Below, piece by piece: positions 7,794-14,991 of a stretch of 21,525 bases of DNA. The notes beneath the pieces were generated by a model. The model worked only from the letters and a program-made list of their open reading frames with translations. It was not told the DNA's origin and made no database searches. How positions within the stretch are numbered: position 1 is the first letter of the stretch; each line of letters starts with the position of its first letter. The stretch lies in NCBI GenBank assembly GCA_019352125.1, contig JABBNV010000001.1, positions 25,908-47,432 of the forward strand, read 5' to 3'. The translations under genes and the position numbers were made by a program. Source of the stretch: Acidobacteriota bacterium. Lineage in GTDB: Bacteria; Actinomycetota; Actinomycetes; Actinomycetales; Micrococcaceae.

Positions 7794-8974
7794 CAGAGCG
7801 TGATCTCCGGGATATCAACGGTGCGCCGAGAAGCCGAGGATTCGAGGCCGAGCTCAGCCAGTTGTACACCACGTGCCGCTGACAGCAGGCCGAATCGGTG
7901 CTCCCGGCCAGCCACTACATCGCGCAGGAACTCTTCCCACTGGAGTTTGAAACCGTTGTCCAAGTCAGCGTTCGCGGGTACATCCTGCCACTGGCTCCGG
8001 AAGGACTCTGTGACCGGCAGATCCGGATTCCATACTGGCTTGGGTGTGTGAGCGCGCTGTTGGGCTACGCACTTTGTCAATCCCGCCACGGCTGAGCCAT
8101 GGGTGCCGTCAATCTGGAATTCCACGAGCTCATCGCGATACACGCGTACGGCCCAGGATGAGTTGATCTGACCAATTACCTCATCACCGTCTGGGGTGAC
8201 GAGTTCGAAGATGCCATAAGAGGCGTCGTCGGCTGTGGCCTTGTACTCTTTGCCTTGTTCATCCCAGCGTGTGGGAATGTGCGTGACCGTTTTGGCATTG
8301 ACGCTGCGAACCTTGCCAATGAGACCTTCCAACACATAATTCCAATGGCAGAACATGTCTGTGGTCATGCCACCGCCATCTTCCTTGCGGTAATTCCAGG
8401 AGGGCCGTTGGGCGCTTTGAATGTCCCCCTCGAAGACCCAGTAACCGAATTCACCGCGGATGGAGAGGATGCGACCGAAGAAACCTTCATCCACCAGTCG
8501 TCGAAGTTTGACCAAACCTGGGAGATACAACTTGTCATGGACGACTCCGGCGGTGATGCCCGTTTCTTGACCTATCTGTGCCAGCTCAATGGCTTCGGCA
8601 AGAGTTTCGGCTGTGGGCTTCTCGGTGAAGATATGCTTTCCAGCGCGCATGGCCTTTTTCAGCGTCTTAGCGCGCAGACTCGTCATAGAGGCGTCAAAAA
8701 CGACGTCGATGGTCGGGTCATCGATGAGGGCATCCAAGTCTGTGGACCAGTGCTCTACGTTGTGCTGTTGGGCAAGTTCGCGAATCTTTTGTACATTGCG
8801 GCCCACCAGTATTGGTTCAACCTGTACTCGAGTTCCATCGTCAAGAGTGACGCCGCCTTGCTCGCGAATGGGGAGAATCGAGCGCAACAGGTGCTGGCGA
8901 TAACCCATGCGGCCCGTAATGCCATTCATTGCAATTCGGATTGTTCGTTGTTCGGAACTCAAGATGTCCTCCAT
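7793..8974 (-). CDS. Gfo/Idh/MocA family oxidoreductase
   Basis: A 393-residue NAD(P)-dependent sugar or polyol dehydrogenase of the Gfo/Idh/MocA family. The Rossmann start is IRIAMNGITGRMG (12-24), followed by VVFDASMT near 91-98 and the EKP motif (118-120) with its conserved lysine. GGGMTTDMFCHW (200-211) holds the Asp and His expected in the active site. Typical chemistry is oxidation of a sugar hydroxyl, often at C3. I chose ATG 8974. An upstream GTG (9016) is in frame, but that extension would translate through the palindromic operator and starts above the predicted transcription start. It is the first gene of the operon. Confidence 0.9.
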   Translation of the reverse strand: MEDILSSEQRTIRIAMNGITGRMGYRQHLLRSILPIREQGGVTLDDGTRVQVEPILVGRNVQKIRELAQQHNVEHWSTDLDALIDDPTIDVVFDASMTSLRAKTLKKAMRAGKHIFTEKPTAETLAEAIELAQIGQETGITAGVVHDKLYLPGLVKLRRLVDEGFFGRILSIRGEFGYWVFEGDIQSAQRPSWNYRKEDGGGMTTDMFCHWNYVLEGLIGKVRSVNAKTVTHIPTRWDEQGKEYKATADDASYGIFELVTPDGDEVIGQINSSWAVRVYRDELVEFQIDGTHGSAVAGLTKCVAQQRAHTPKPVWNPDLPVTESFRSQWQDVPANADLDNGFKLQWEEFLRDVVAGREHRFGLLSAARGVQLAELGLESSASRRTVDIPEITL

Positions 8975-8993
8975 CGTCGTTGACAAAGCTACT

Positions 8994-9007
8994 GGAAAGC
9001 GCTTTCC
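8994..9007. promoter_or_regulatory. Perfect 14-bp palindromic operator (LacI type)
   Basis: GGAAAGCGCTTTCC is a perfect dyad with the central CG step typical of LacI/CcpA-like operators. It lies 19 bp before the oxidoreductase start and a few bases downstream of the predicted transcription start. The divergently encoded LacI protein is the obvious candidate ligand. Confidence 0.65.
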
Positions 9008-9017
9008 GCTGGTCACT

Positions 9018-9046
9018 ATTCTGCAGGGTCACTCAGTCGTTGGCAA
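9018..9046 (-). promoter_or_regulatory. Promoter of the oxidoreductase-DUF993-isomerase operon
   Basis: Read on the minus strand, TTGCCA (9041-9046) is followed after exactly 17 nt by CAGAAT (9018-9023). Transcription would begin near 9011, so the palindrome at 8994-9007 would sit at about +4 to +17, a classic roadblock position. On the plus strand TTGGCA (9040-9045) overlaps this -35 and could serve the divergent LacI gene, though its -10 (TACGAA, 9062-9067) is poor. Confidence 0.5.
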
Positions 9047-9078
9047 GCGCATTCCTCACTTTACGAAAAAGACGTGGG

Positions 9079-9090
9079 GTAAACGGTTAC
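9079..9090. promoter_or_regulatory. Second LacI-type operator, in the lacI leader
   Basis: GTAAACGGTTAC is a 12-bp dyad with five of six pairs matching and a central CG. It lies 60 bp before the LacI GTG start. Its position just after a possible plus-strand promoter suggests autorepression. Its half-site differs from the palindrome at 8994-9007, so it may be a weaker site or belong to another regulator. Confidence 0.4.
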
Positions 9091-9150
9091 TCTGCTGCTT
9101 TGGCGGGTAACGTTGAATCGAATTCTTCATCCGGACTACATGGAGGTCTT

Positions 9151-10227
9151 GTGGCTGCAAGTACCCTGGCCCAGGTGGCGCAATTGGCCGGCGTTTCACC
9201 GGCAACGGCGTCGAGGGTGCTCAACGGCTCTGCTCGTATTCCGGGGCCCGAGGTTGCTGAGCGAGTCCGGAGTGCAGCCAATGAACTGGGTTACGTGGCC
9301 AACGCTCAGGCACAGTCGCTGGCGCGATCGAGCACGGGCTTAATCGGACTGGTAGTGCATGACATTGCCGATCCGTACTTTTCCACTCTGGCTCGTGGTG
9401 TCCAGGATTATGCCAGGGGTGCAGGGAAGATGGTTTTGCTGGCCAGCACTAACGGAACCCCTTCCGAGGAACGCGAAGCAGTGGCAGCGTTTGCTGCACG
9501 CAGGGCCGAGGCCATCATTATTGCCGGCTCACGGTCAACTCAGGCTCAGGATCAGCAAGCGAACAAGGAGTTGGCGTCGGAGATACAGAGGTATTGCCGA
9601 TTTGGGGGATCCGTCGCAATGGTGGGGGCAACCTTCCCGTCCTTGGCGGAGATGCCTGAAGTACGGGTTCTGAAAGTCCCCAATTTTGATCAAGCACGAG
9701 AGCTGGCGCAGTCTCTGCTCCGTATTGGCTACACCTCATTCCGAATTGTTGCCGGTCCGCAAGGGCTTGTGACATCAGATCACCGAGTAGCTGGCTTTCA
9801 TGATGCTCTCGCTCAGTCCGGAATCTCTTCGGCTCGGGTGAGCCGGGTGGAGTTCTCAAGAGAAGGCGGCTATGAGGCCGGACTCAGCATCGCTGCCGAG
9901 CTCCAAGATCAACCTTCACCATCGGCCACGGGAACTGAGTGCATCTTTGCCGTCAACGATGTCATGGCCATGGGGGTGATCGCGGGTCTCTTGGAGCGCG
10001 GAGTTCGAGTCCCGGATGATGTTGGTGTTGCCGGCTTTGACGACGTCGAAACTCTCCGGGATTTTAGGCCGAGCCTGACCACTGCGCAGCTGCCCCTAGA
10101 GCTGATGGGGGCGCAGGCCGTCGCGCTTGCGCTCGGATCCATTGAAGACGATCCCCTGCGGTCGGTAGTGGGGCACGTGATGTTGCGGGGGAGCACTAGA
10201 TCTTCTGAAACCGAGCAGGCTACTTAG
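9151..10227 (+). CDS. LacI family transcriptional regulator
   Basis: A 358-residue repressor with an N-terminal helix-turn-helix (TLAQVAQLAGVSPATASRVL, about residues 5-24), the hinge region ending near residue 60, and a periplasmic-binding-like effector domain from GLIGLVVHDIADPYF onward (IFAVNDVMAMG and GVAGFDDVE near the C-terminus). I chose GTG 9151 because GGAGG (9142-9146) lies 4 nt before it and the HTH then begins at the usual distance. The open frame continues 222 nt upstream, but that part is divergent promoter sequence. Placed head-to-head with the three-gene sugar operon, it probably represses that operon and itself, released by an unknown sugar. Confidence 0.9.
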   Translation: MAASTLAQVAQLAGVSPATASRVLNGSARIPGPEVAERVRSAANELGYVANAQAQSLARSSTGLIGLVVHDIADPYFSTLARGVQDYARGAGKMVLLASTNGTPSEEREAVAAFAARRAEAIIIAGSRSTQAQDQQANKELASEIQRYCRFGGSVAMVGATFPSLAEMPEVRVLKVPNFDQARELAQSLLRIGYTSFRIVAGPQGLVTSDHRVAGFHDALAQSGISSARVSRVEFSREGGYEAGLSIAAELQDQPSPSATGTECIFAVNDVMAMGVIAGLLERGVRVPDDVGVAGFDDVETLRDFRPSLTTAQLPLELMGAQAVALALGSIEDDPLRSVVGHVMLRGSTRSSETEQAT

Positions 10228-10276
10228 CGGGCGCCCCTTCCTGCCGAGGGAAGCGCGTCCGGGGCCTCGTCGACAT

Positions 10277-10294
10277 CCACGGGGTAGCCCGTGG
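10277..10294 (+). terminator. Hairpin after the LacI gene
   Basis: CCACGGG (10277-10283) and CCCGTGG (10288-10294) form a perfect 7-bp stem with a GTAG loop, 50 nt beyond the LacI stop. There is no T-run. Position and strength fit a terminator for the LacI transcript. Confidence 0.5.
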
Positions 10295-10323
10295 TGACTG
10301 CGAGTGCTCAAAGAAAATGGTTC

Positions 10324-10842
10324 TCATACTGGTGTTGATCTTCTCCATCTTTCCAGCGTATTGACCCATACTTCTGACTCCGTAACTCGAGTTCGAATGA
10401 TCAACGCGATCAGTGCCGGGGTGATGCTCAGCGCAAACATCCAACGCCAGGAGAGCCCCATGGCTGAAGGCAGAAGCAGAAATGCTAGCGACGCCAGGAG
10501 GTAGCCAGCGGAGCAGCCCGATTGGAGGACGTCCGAGAAGGGCCCACGCCGATCCCGTGGGGCTTTTTCCAGTGAGAGGGCTGCGATTGGTCCCCACTCG
10601 CCGCCCATGCCTATGCCGTAGAGGAGGCGGAGCACAAAGAGCAAAGTGGAGTTAGGTGCAAAGGCGCAGCGGAAGCCAATAATTGGAGAAAAGCAGACAT
10701 CCGCGATCAAGGGGATCCATCGTCCCGCATGGTCCGCCCAAATGCCGACGAGGTAGCCGCCGACCGGCCGCATGAGCAGAGTCACCGTGGTGAGGTATGC
10801 CGTTACTTGCAGCCGACGTCGTTTTTTGCTCGCCACGGTCAC
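10324..10842 (-). pseudogene. Remnant of an MFS transporter gene (N- and C-terminal parts missing)
   Basis: The reading frame gives 172 residues that align only with the middle of the N-terminal half of a metabolite:H+ symporter such as the NanT/YjhB group. It covers TM2 (LLMRPVGGYLVGIWADHAGR, carrying the inter-TM2/3 loop motif), LRLLYGIGMGGEWGPIAALSLE, DVLQSGCSAGYLLASL and WRWMFALSITPALIALI with TESEVW. TM1 is absent, the only start is a GTG preceded by non-homologous KKRRR-rich residues, and the frame ends after about TM6, so half of a normal 12-TM carrier (400+ residues) is lost. Neighbouring frames do not restore it. I infer a decayed gene, not a functional short carrier. Confidence 0.75.
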
Positions 10843-11087
10843 TGTGCTGTCTCCGAGTCAGTTGTGCGTCCTTCGACACTCCGGATGACTCGTTGAGGGG
10901 TACTATCCCTACCGCTCATGAGGGACACGTTCAATAAGACATTTGGGCAGTCAAACATGTCTTGCTCGTCGTTTCTGAAGGCAGGTAGCCAGCCCGGGCG
11001 GGTCCAGCTCGTCGCCACTGGGGCGTAACTCATGTGACGACCACACCCGCGAAGGTTCCTTGTACCCCTTTCGAGTATTGCCGTCAG
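10843..11087. other. Non-coding gap with one inverted repeat
   Basis: No convincing gene is seen between the MFS remnant and the TetR gene. AAGACAT (10936-10942) and ATGTCTT (10957-10963) form a perfect 7-bp inverted repeat with a 14-nt spacer. A 64-codon minus-strand frame here (10839-11033) resembles nothing I recognise. The stretch may contain degraded upstream sequence of the transporter remnant. Confidence 0.4.
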
Positions 11088-11627
11088 TTACCCCTGGCCC
11101 GCCAGTACCCTGTGGGCATAGGTCAACCGGGCCTCAGCCTGCGGCTGAGGTAACCGCCCGCTGCTTTCAAGCGTGGCGAGGCCATGAATGGTGGCCCAGA
11201 CAACCTCGGCCTTGATGACATCACGGCCAGGGATGGTCTCCTGGATTGCGGCGAAGGCGCGCTTGAGAGGTTCCGGGGTGTGGTCTGCTCCGAAGTGCAG
11301 CTCCGTTTGCATCGCAAACATTGCCTCATACAGGCGTGGTTGGCTGTTCGCGAAAGCCAGGTAGGTACGCATTCGAGTCTTCAGATCCGGGGCGACGGCT
11401 TCGAGGGCGTCGGCAATGGCGGCGAATCCGCTCACGGCCACAGCATCAATGATTGCCTGGCGGCCTCCCGCGAAGGCTGAGTACAGCACTGGCTGTGTGA
11501 CGCCGATGTCGGAGGCAATTCGGCGCATGGTGACTGCTTCCCATCCATCAGATTCAGCAATGGCGCGGGCCGTCTGGGTGATCTGCTCTCCTCGAAGCTT
11601 GAGGTCTGGAGCTGGACGCGGGGACAT
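11088..11627 (-). CDS. TetR/AcrR family transcriptional regulator
   Basis: A 179-residue repressor. The N-terminal TetR DNA-binding domain runs over residues 10-60, with the helix-turn-helix in MRRIASDIGVTQPVLYSAFAGGR (about 34-56; Y49 and F52 are the usual recognition-helix positions). The C-terminal part ends with WATIHGLATLESSGRL, which fits the WHG-type TetR ligand domain. ATG 11627 gives a normal N-terminus, though its Shine-Dalgarno is weak. It is divergent from a DUF4267 membrane protein across a 105-bp region rich in palindromes, so it probably controls that gene and itself. The ligand is unknown. Confidence 0.9.
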   Translation of the reverse strand: MSPRPAPDLKLRGEQITQTARAIAESDGWEAVTMRRIASDIGVTQPVLYSAFAGGRQAIIDAVAVSGFAAIADALEAVAPDLKTRMRTYLAFANSQPRLYEAMFAMQTELHFGADHTPEPLKRAFAAIQETIPGRDVIKAEVVWATIHGLATLESSGRLPQPQAEARLTYAHRVLAGQG

Positions 11628-11682
11628 GCCATCAGTCTAGCACTGATAACTAACAATGGTAGACAACGGCGCAAGCAGTTGC

Positions 11683-11699
11683 TAACGTCGTTACGTAAC
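11683..11699. promoter_or_regulatory. Nested palindromes, probable TetR operator
   Basis: Two overlapping dyads occur: TAACG-T-CGTTA (11683-11693) and GTTACGTAAC (11690-11699). They share bases and end 7 bp before a good -10 (TATAAC, 11707-11712) that reads toward the DUF4267 gene, where no clear -35 is visible. Bound TetR protein would cover the -35 area of that promoter. Confidence 0.5.
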
Positions 11700-11732
11700 A
11701 GTCTTATATAACGTATTGAAAGGCAAAAAATC

Positions 11733-12095
11733 ATGATCATTGCGGCTCTCATTGCTGGTCTTCTTGGGTGCGTTTTCATCCTCTTCATTGGCGTCCGTTT
11801 CCTGCTGGCGCCTCAGGTGGCGATAGCCGGGTTCGGCGTCCCCGCGGATCGCCAGCGCGCCCTCATGAGCATCAAGGGCGTTCGGGATATCACCTCCGGC
11901 ATCGTGCCGCTGGCGGTTCTGGCGGCTGGCGGCACACACGTCTTCGGATGGGCGCTGCTTGCCGCCGCGATTACCCCTGTTGGGGACGCGATCGTCGTCG
12001 TCACCAACGGTGGCACTCTCCGCCACGCGCTCACCGTCCACGCGGTGACGGCCGTGGCGCTCATCGTCGTCGGACTTGTCCTCATTTTCATGTAG
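11733..12095 (+). CDS. DUF4267 small membrane protein
   Basis: A 120-residue membrane protein recognised as DUF4267. Four hydrophobic segments are visible: residues 2-27, about 55-68, 70-88 and 101-120. Conserved-looking charged turns lie between them (GFGVPADRQRAL, SIKGVRDITSG). GAAAGG about 9 nt before the ATG is a fair ribosome site. Members of this family often sit opposite a TetR gene, as here. The biochemical function is unknown. It probably heads a transcript that may continue into the reductase gene 93 nt downstream. Confidence 0.85.
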   Translation: MIIAALIAGLLGCVFILFIGVRFLLAPQVAIAGFGVPADRQRALMSIKGVRDITSGIVPLAVLAAGGTHVFGWALLAAAITPVGDAIVVVTNGGTLRHALTVHAVTAVALIVVGLVLIFM

Positions 12096-12188
12096 TCGAA
12101 CGCCCTGATTTGTAAGCTGCTCCAAAGCATTGTCCCCACTGCCGCCGCGCCGTACGAGTCCAGTGTCAGCGTCTATTGAGGAGGCAGC

Positions 12189-12845
12189 ATGTCACGGGTG
12201 CGCGTTCATAACTTTTCAATCTCCCTGGATGGGTTCGGCGCCGGTGAAGGGCAAACCATGGACGAGCCGTTTGGGCATGCCGGACGCCGGCTGATGGAAT
12301 GGGCCATACCCACACGAACATTTGCTCAGATGGGATTCCCCGGGGAAGGATCTACCGGGATCGACGAGGCGTTCGCGAGCCGCTGGAATGAGAATGTCGG
12401 TGTCGAGATCATGGGGCGCAACAAGTTCGGACCCCAGCGCGGCCCCTGGACGGACGAAGAGTGGAAGGGGTGGTGGGGTGATAATCCACCTTTCCACACC
12501 CCGGTCGTAGTTCTCACCCACCACGTTCGGCCGCCCATAGAGCTGGACGGCGGCAACTCCTTCCACTTTGTCGACGCGGATCCAGTGGAGGCTCTCGAGA
12601 TGGCCCGCGGCCTGGCGGGGGAGCGTGATATTCGCATTGGGGGTGGCGTTACCACCGTGCGCGAATTCCTACAGGCAGATCTCATTGATGAGCTGCACTT
12701 AGTGGTGGTGCCGATCCTCCTTGGCCGAGGCGAACGCCTGTGGGACGGATTGGAGGCGCTCGAAGAGCGGTTTGTCATCGAATCGACGACTTCCCCCTCA
12801 GGCGTCTCTCACCTGACATTCTCACGACGGCGGTTCGCAGGGTAA
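12189..12845 (+). CDS. Dihydrofolate reductase family protein (RibD C-terminal-like)
   Basis: A 218-residue cytoplasmic protein with the RibD C-terminal/DHFR-like NADPH-binding fold. It begins VRVHNFSISLDGFGAG, like other stand-alone family members, and has MGRNKFG near residues 77-83, PVVVLTHH (105-112), IRIGGGVTTVREFL (the glycine-rich cofactor loop, about 150-163) and DELHLVVVPILLGRGERLW (169-187). Most such stand-alone proteins have no known substrate, so it should not be called true folate reductase. GAGGAGG 7 nt before the ATG is a strong ribosome site. It converges on the DUF2200 gene with only 6 bp between stops. Confidence 0.88.
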   Translation: MSRVRVHNFSISLDGFGAGEGQTMDEPFGHAGRRLMEWAIPTRTFAQMGFPGEGSTGIDEAFASRWNENVGVEIMGRNKFGPQRGPWTDEEWKGWWGDNPPFHTPVVVLTHHVRPPIELDGGNSFHFVDADPVEALEMARGLAGERDIRIGGGVTTVREFLQADLIDELHLVVVPILLGRGERLWDGLEALEERFVIESTTSPSGVSHLTFSRRRFAG

Positions 12846-12851
12846 GCCGCT

Positions 12852-13193
12852 TCAGGCGCGCAGGATCTTCTCCATAGACTTACCGTGGGCTACTTCATCC
12901 ACCAGCTTGTCCAGATAACGGATTCTCTGAACCAGTGGATCTTCGATGTTCTCGACGCGGATTCCGCAGATGACGCCGGTAATGGCCGAAGCTTTCGGAT
13001 TCAGCTGGGCCTTTGCGAAGAACTCCTCAAAGGTTGTCTTCGCGTCCAGCTCGCGGCGAAGCTCGGAATCGGTGAATCCCGTCAACCAGAGGATCACTGT
13101 GTCCAGCTCGGCCTGGGTATGCCCCTTCCGCTCCACCTTGGCCAAGTAGAGGGGATAGACCGAGGCCACGGTCATTGTAGAAAGCCTGCTCAT
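12852..13193 (-). CDS. DUF2200 domain protein
   Basis: A 113-residue protein of the DUF2200 family (PF09966). Family landmarks are SVYPLYLAKVERKGHT at the start, VILWLTGF, FEEFFAKAQLNP, ITGVICGIRVE and a conserved ending with DPLVQRIRYLDKLVDE and GKSMEKIL. No function is known. I chose ATG 13193 (MSRLSTMTVASVYPLY), since homologues begin only a few residues before the VASVYPLY block. An in-frame GTG at 13232 would add 13 unrelated residues. No clear Shine-Dalgarno is visible at either start. Confidence 0.85.
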   Translation of the reverse strand: MSRLSTMTVASVYPLYLAKVERKGHTQAELDTVILWLTGFTDSELRRELDAKTTFEEFFAKAQLNPKASAITGVICGIRVENIEDPLVQRIRYLDKLVDEVAHGKSMEKILRA

Positions 13194-13424
13194 ACGGCCA
13201 GCATAGCCGGGAAGGGCTGTGACTACTGGCACAGTGCCCGCAGGGCCTGGCGCAGGTGGGTGATGCGGGCTGGCAAGTTGGTTGAACGTGATCGGGCCAC
13301 CCTCCAGAAGCTTGTTGGTTTGCTTCGGGAGAGTGGCCAGGTAGATCCGGCGCCGGCACTCGACTTTCGAGGGGCGCGTGGCTAGTGCCTGCCGACGCCG
13401 GAAGCTGGTGGCCCCGACTTGACG
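13194..13424. other. Gap between DUF2200 and the tcuA-like gene
   Basis: No gene is firmly supported. On the plus strand a 40-codon frame from ATG 13263 to the TAG at 13383-13385 reads AGKLVERDRATLQKLVGLL, a helical, protein-like stretch, and the open frame extends further upstream. It has no good ribosome site and no family that I recognise. It may be a gene remnant or chance. Confidence 0.25.
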
Positions 13425-14918
13425 TTAGGCTAGCGAGCCGGCTCGGCGACCGAATACGACCCCGGCCGCCAGTCCCGAGCCGCCCGGGTAATTCCCTGAG
13501 AAGAGTCCGCCTAGCATTTCCCCGCAGGCGTACAAGCCATGGATGTGCTCGCTGCTGGTGTTTAAGACTCGACCATGGGTGTCAGATTTAAGTCCACCGA
13601 AGGTGAACGTGATCCCACAGGTGACCGCGTACGCGTAGTAAGGGCCAGTTTCCAAGGGTGTTGCCCAGTTGCTCTTTACCGGGGTGGTGTTGGCTTTGCG
13701 GTTGTCCTTGATGTTCGGGTCGAAAGGGATGGACGTGTCGATGGAGTTGTTGTAATCGTTGACAGTCTTGGCAAGCTTTTCTGGCGGTACGCCGATCCTC
13801 TCGGCGAGTTCTTCGATCGTGTCTGCAGTTTGTACTGATACTCCAGGCATGTCATATTCCTCGGCGCGCAACATCGGTCGCAGGGTGCCATCGAAGATCT
13901 GGTACGCCACGGACCCAGACTGCTGGAGGATTGGTTTTCCGTACTTTGCGTACGTGTAGTTCCTGAAGTCCTCACCTTCGTCCAAGAAACGGTCCCCAGA
14001 AACATTGACGATAATTCCCAAGGGGTAGCTTTGCCGTGTGAGCCGGTTGGTCAGTTCACGATTGGACTCGTTATTGGGGGTAAAGGCATCCCACTGAGTG
14101 GAGTGGCAACTGCTCCAGTCCCCGCCTCGAGCTGCGCCGATCTCCAGCGCGGCAGTGAGCATCTGGCCGGTGTTGAATGGTGTGCCTCGGACCTTGGCGT
14201 TCTCCCAGCCTTCGCCCAGATAGGAACGGCGCATGTCCCTGTTGGCCTCGAAACCACCTGATGCCAAGATCACTGACTCTGACCGAAGTTCCACTACCGT
14301 GCCGTCCGGCTGCCGGACTTTTACCCCGACCACGGCGTCTTGCTCAACCAGGAGGTCAAAGACATCCTGGTCGTAGCGAACCTCGGTGCCCAGTTTCTGA
14401 GCTACCTTGACGTGATCGTGCATGAGTCCCTCGCCACCATCTACGTTTCCGACATGCAGGCCGCCCCAAAAAAGAAACGTGCCGTCGTCGCGTTTGTAGG
14501 CCTGGCGCTCATACATCAACCGGTATTTCAATCCCAGGGAATGTAGCCACCGCAGCCCAGGACCTGCCTCATTTACCAGCACTTCCGTCAGCTCTGAGTC
14601 GTTACGCCCCTCAGTCACTTTCTCCATATCCCGGGCATATTCTGCCGGAGAATATGGTGGGACCTCCGTCAAGGAGTGACGTTCGTCGGGCTCAATGAAG
14701 TCCTTCAGATCGGGCAGTCCGTTGTGCGCTATGCGGGTAGCTCCAGCGGTGTAATAACTGTTGCCGCCAAAGAGCTCCTGCGGAGCCTTCTCCAGCACCA
14801 GCACTCTCCGTCCGCGAATGGCTGCTGCATGTGCTGCAGTAAAAGCGGCATTTCCTCCACCCACAACAATTACATCTGCGGCGTTGCTTGGGGGCTTGAT
14901 ATCGTTCCGGTTACTCAC
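13425..14918 (-). CDS. tcuA: FAD-dependent dehydrogenase, tricarballylate dehydrogenase (TcuA) type
   Basis: A 497-residue flavoprotein of the fumarate-reductase/succinate-dehydrogenase flavoprotein family. The dinucleotide motif VVGGGNAAF (18-26) ends in E43 at the second strand, followed by GGNSYYTAGA (51-60), a typical FAD-contact loop. VILASGGFEANRDM and the C-terminal GLYACGEMLGGLFSGNYPGGSG complete the FAD-binding domain. The N-terminal pattern resembles Salmonella TcuA, which oxidises tricarballylate to cis-aconitate. No heme or Fe-S motif is present in the chain, so an external electron acceptor is needed. The start is GTG 14918 with AAGGA 8 nt upstream. It is the last gene of the prpF-permease-tcuA transcript. 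Exact substrate is inferred. Confidence 0.8.
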   Translation of the reverse strand: MSNRNDIKPPSNAADVIVVGGGNAAFTAAHAAAIRGRRVLVLEKAPQELFGGNSYYTAGATRIAHNGLPDLKDFIEPDERHSLTEVPPYSPAEYARDMEKVTEGRNDSELTEVLVNEAGPGLRWLHSLGLKYRLMYERQAYKRDDGTFLFWGGLHVGNVDGGEGLMHDHVKVAQKLGTEVRYDQDVFDLLVEQDAVVGVKVRQPDGTVVELRSESVILASGGFEANRDMRRSYLGEGWENAKVRGTPFNTGQMLTAALEIGAARGGDWSSCHSTQWDAFTPNNESNRELTNRLTRQSYPLGIIVNVSGDRFLDEGEDFRNYTYAKYGKPILQQSGSVAYQIFDGTLRPMLRAEEYDMPGVSVQTADTIEELAERIGVPPEKLAKTVNDYNNSIDTSIPFDPNIKDNRKANTTPVKSNWATPLETGPYYAYAVTCGITFTFGGLKSDTHGRVLNTSSEHIHGLYACGEMLGGLFSGNYPGGSGLAAGVVFGRRAGSLA

Positions 14919-14991
14919 TGAGCGGTTCCTTACTTTGGTTCTTTATGGCGGCAGTTGCCGGTCGTGGTGCTGTTCTGTGGACCCAGCCGCA

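Noticed and set aside
8255..8983. 242-codon plus-strand open frame opposite the Gfo/Idh gene
   Set aside because: The minus strand encodes EKP and other conserved motifs over the same bases; the plus-strand product matches nothing.
8929..9150. 74-codon N-terminal extension of the LacI frame
   Set aside because: It would translate the divergent promoter and operator region; the GGAGG at 9142 and the HTH position favour GTG 9151.
13434..13445. Perfect palindrome CGAGCCGGCTCG near the tcuA stop codon
   Set aside because: It has no loop to form a terminator hairpin and lies in coding sequence with high GC, so chance is likely.
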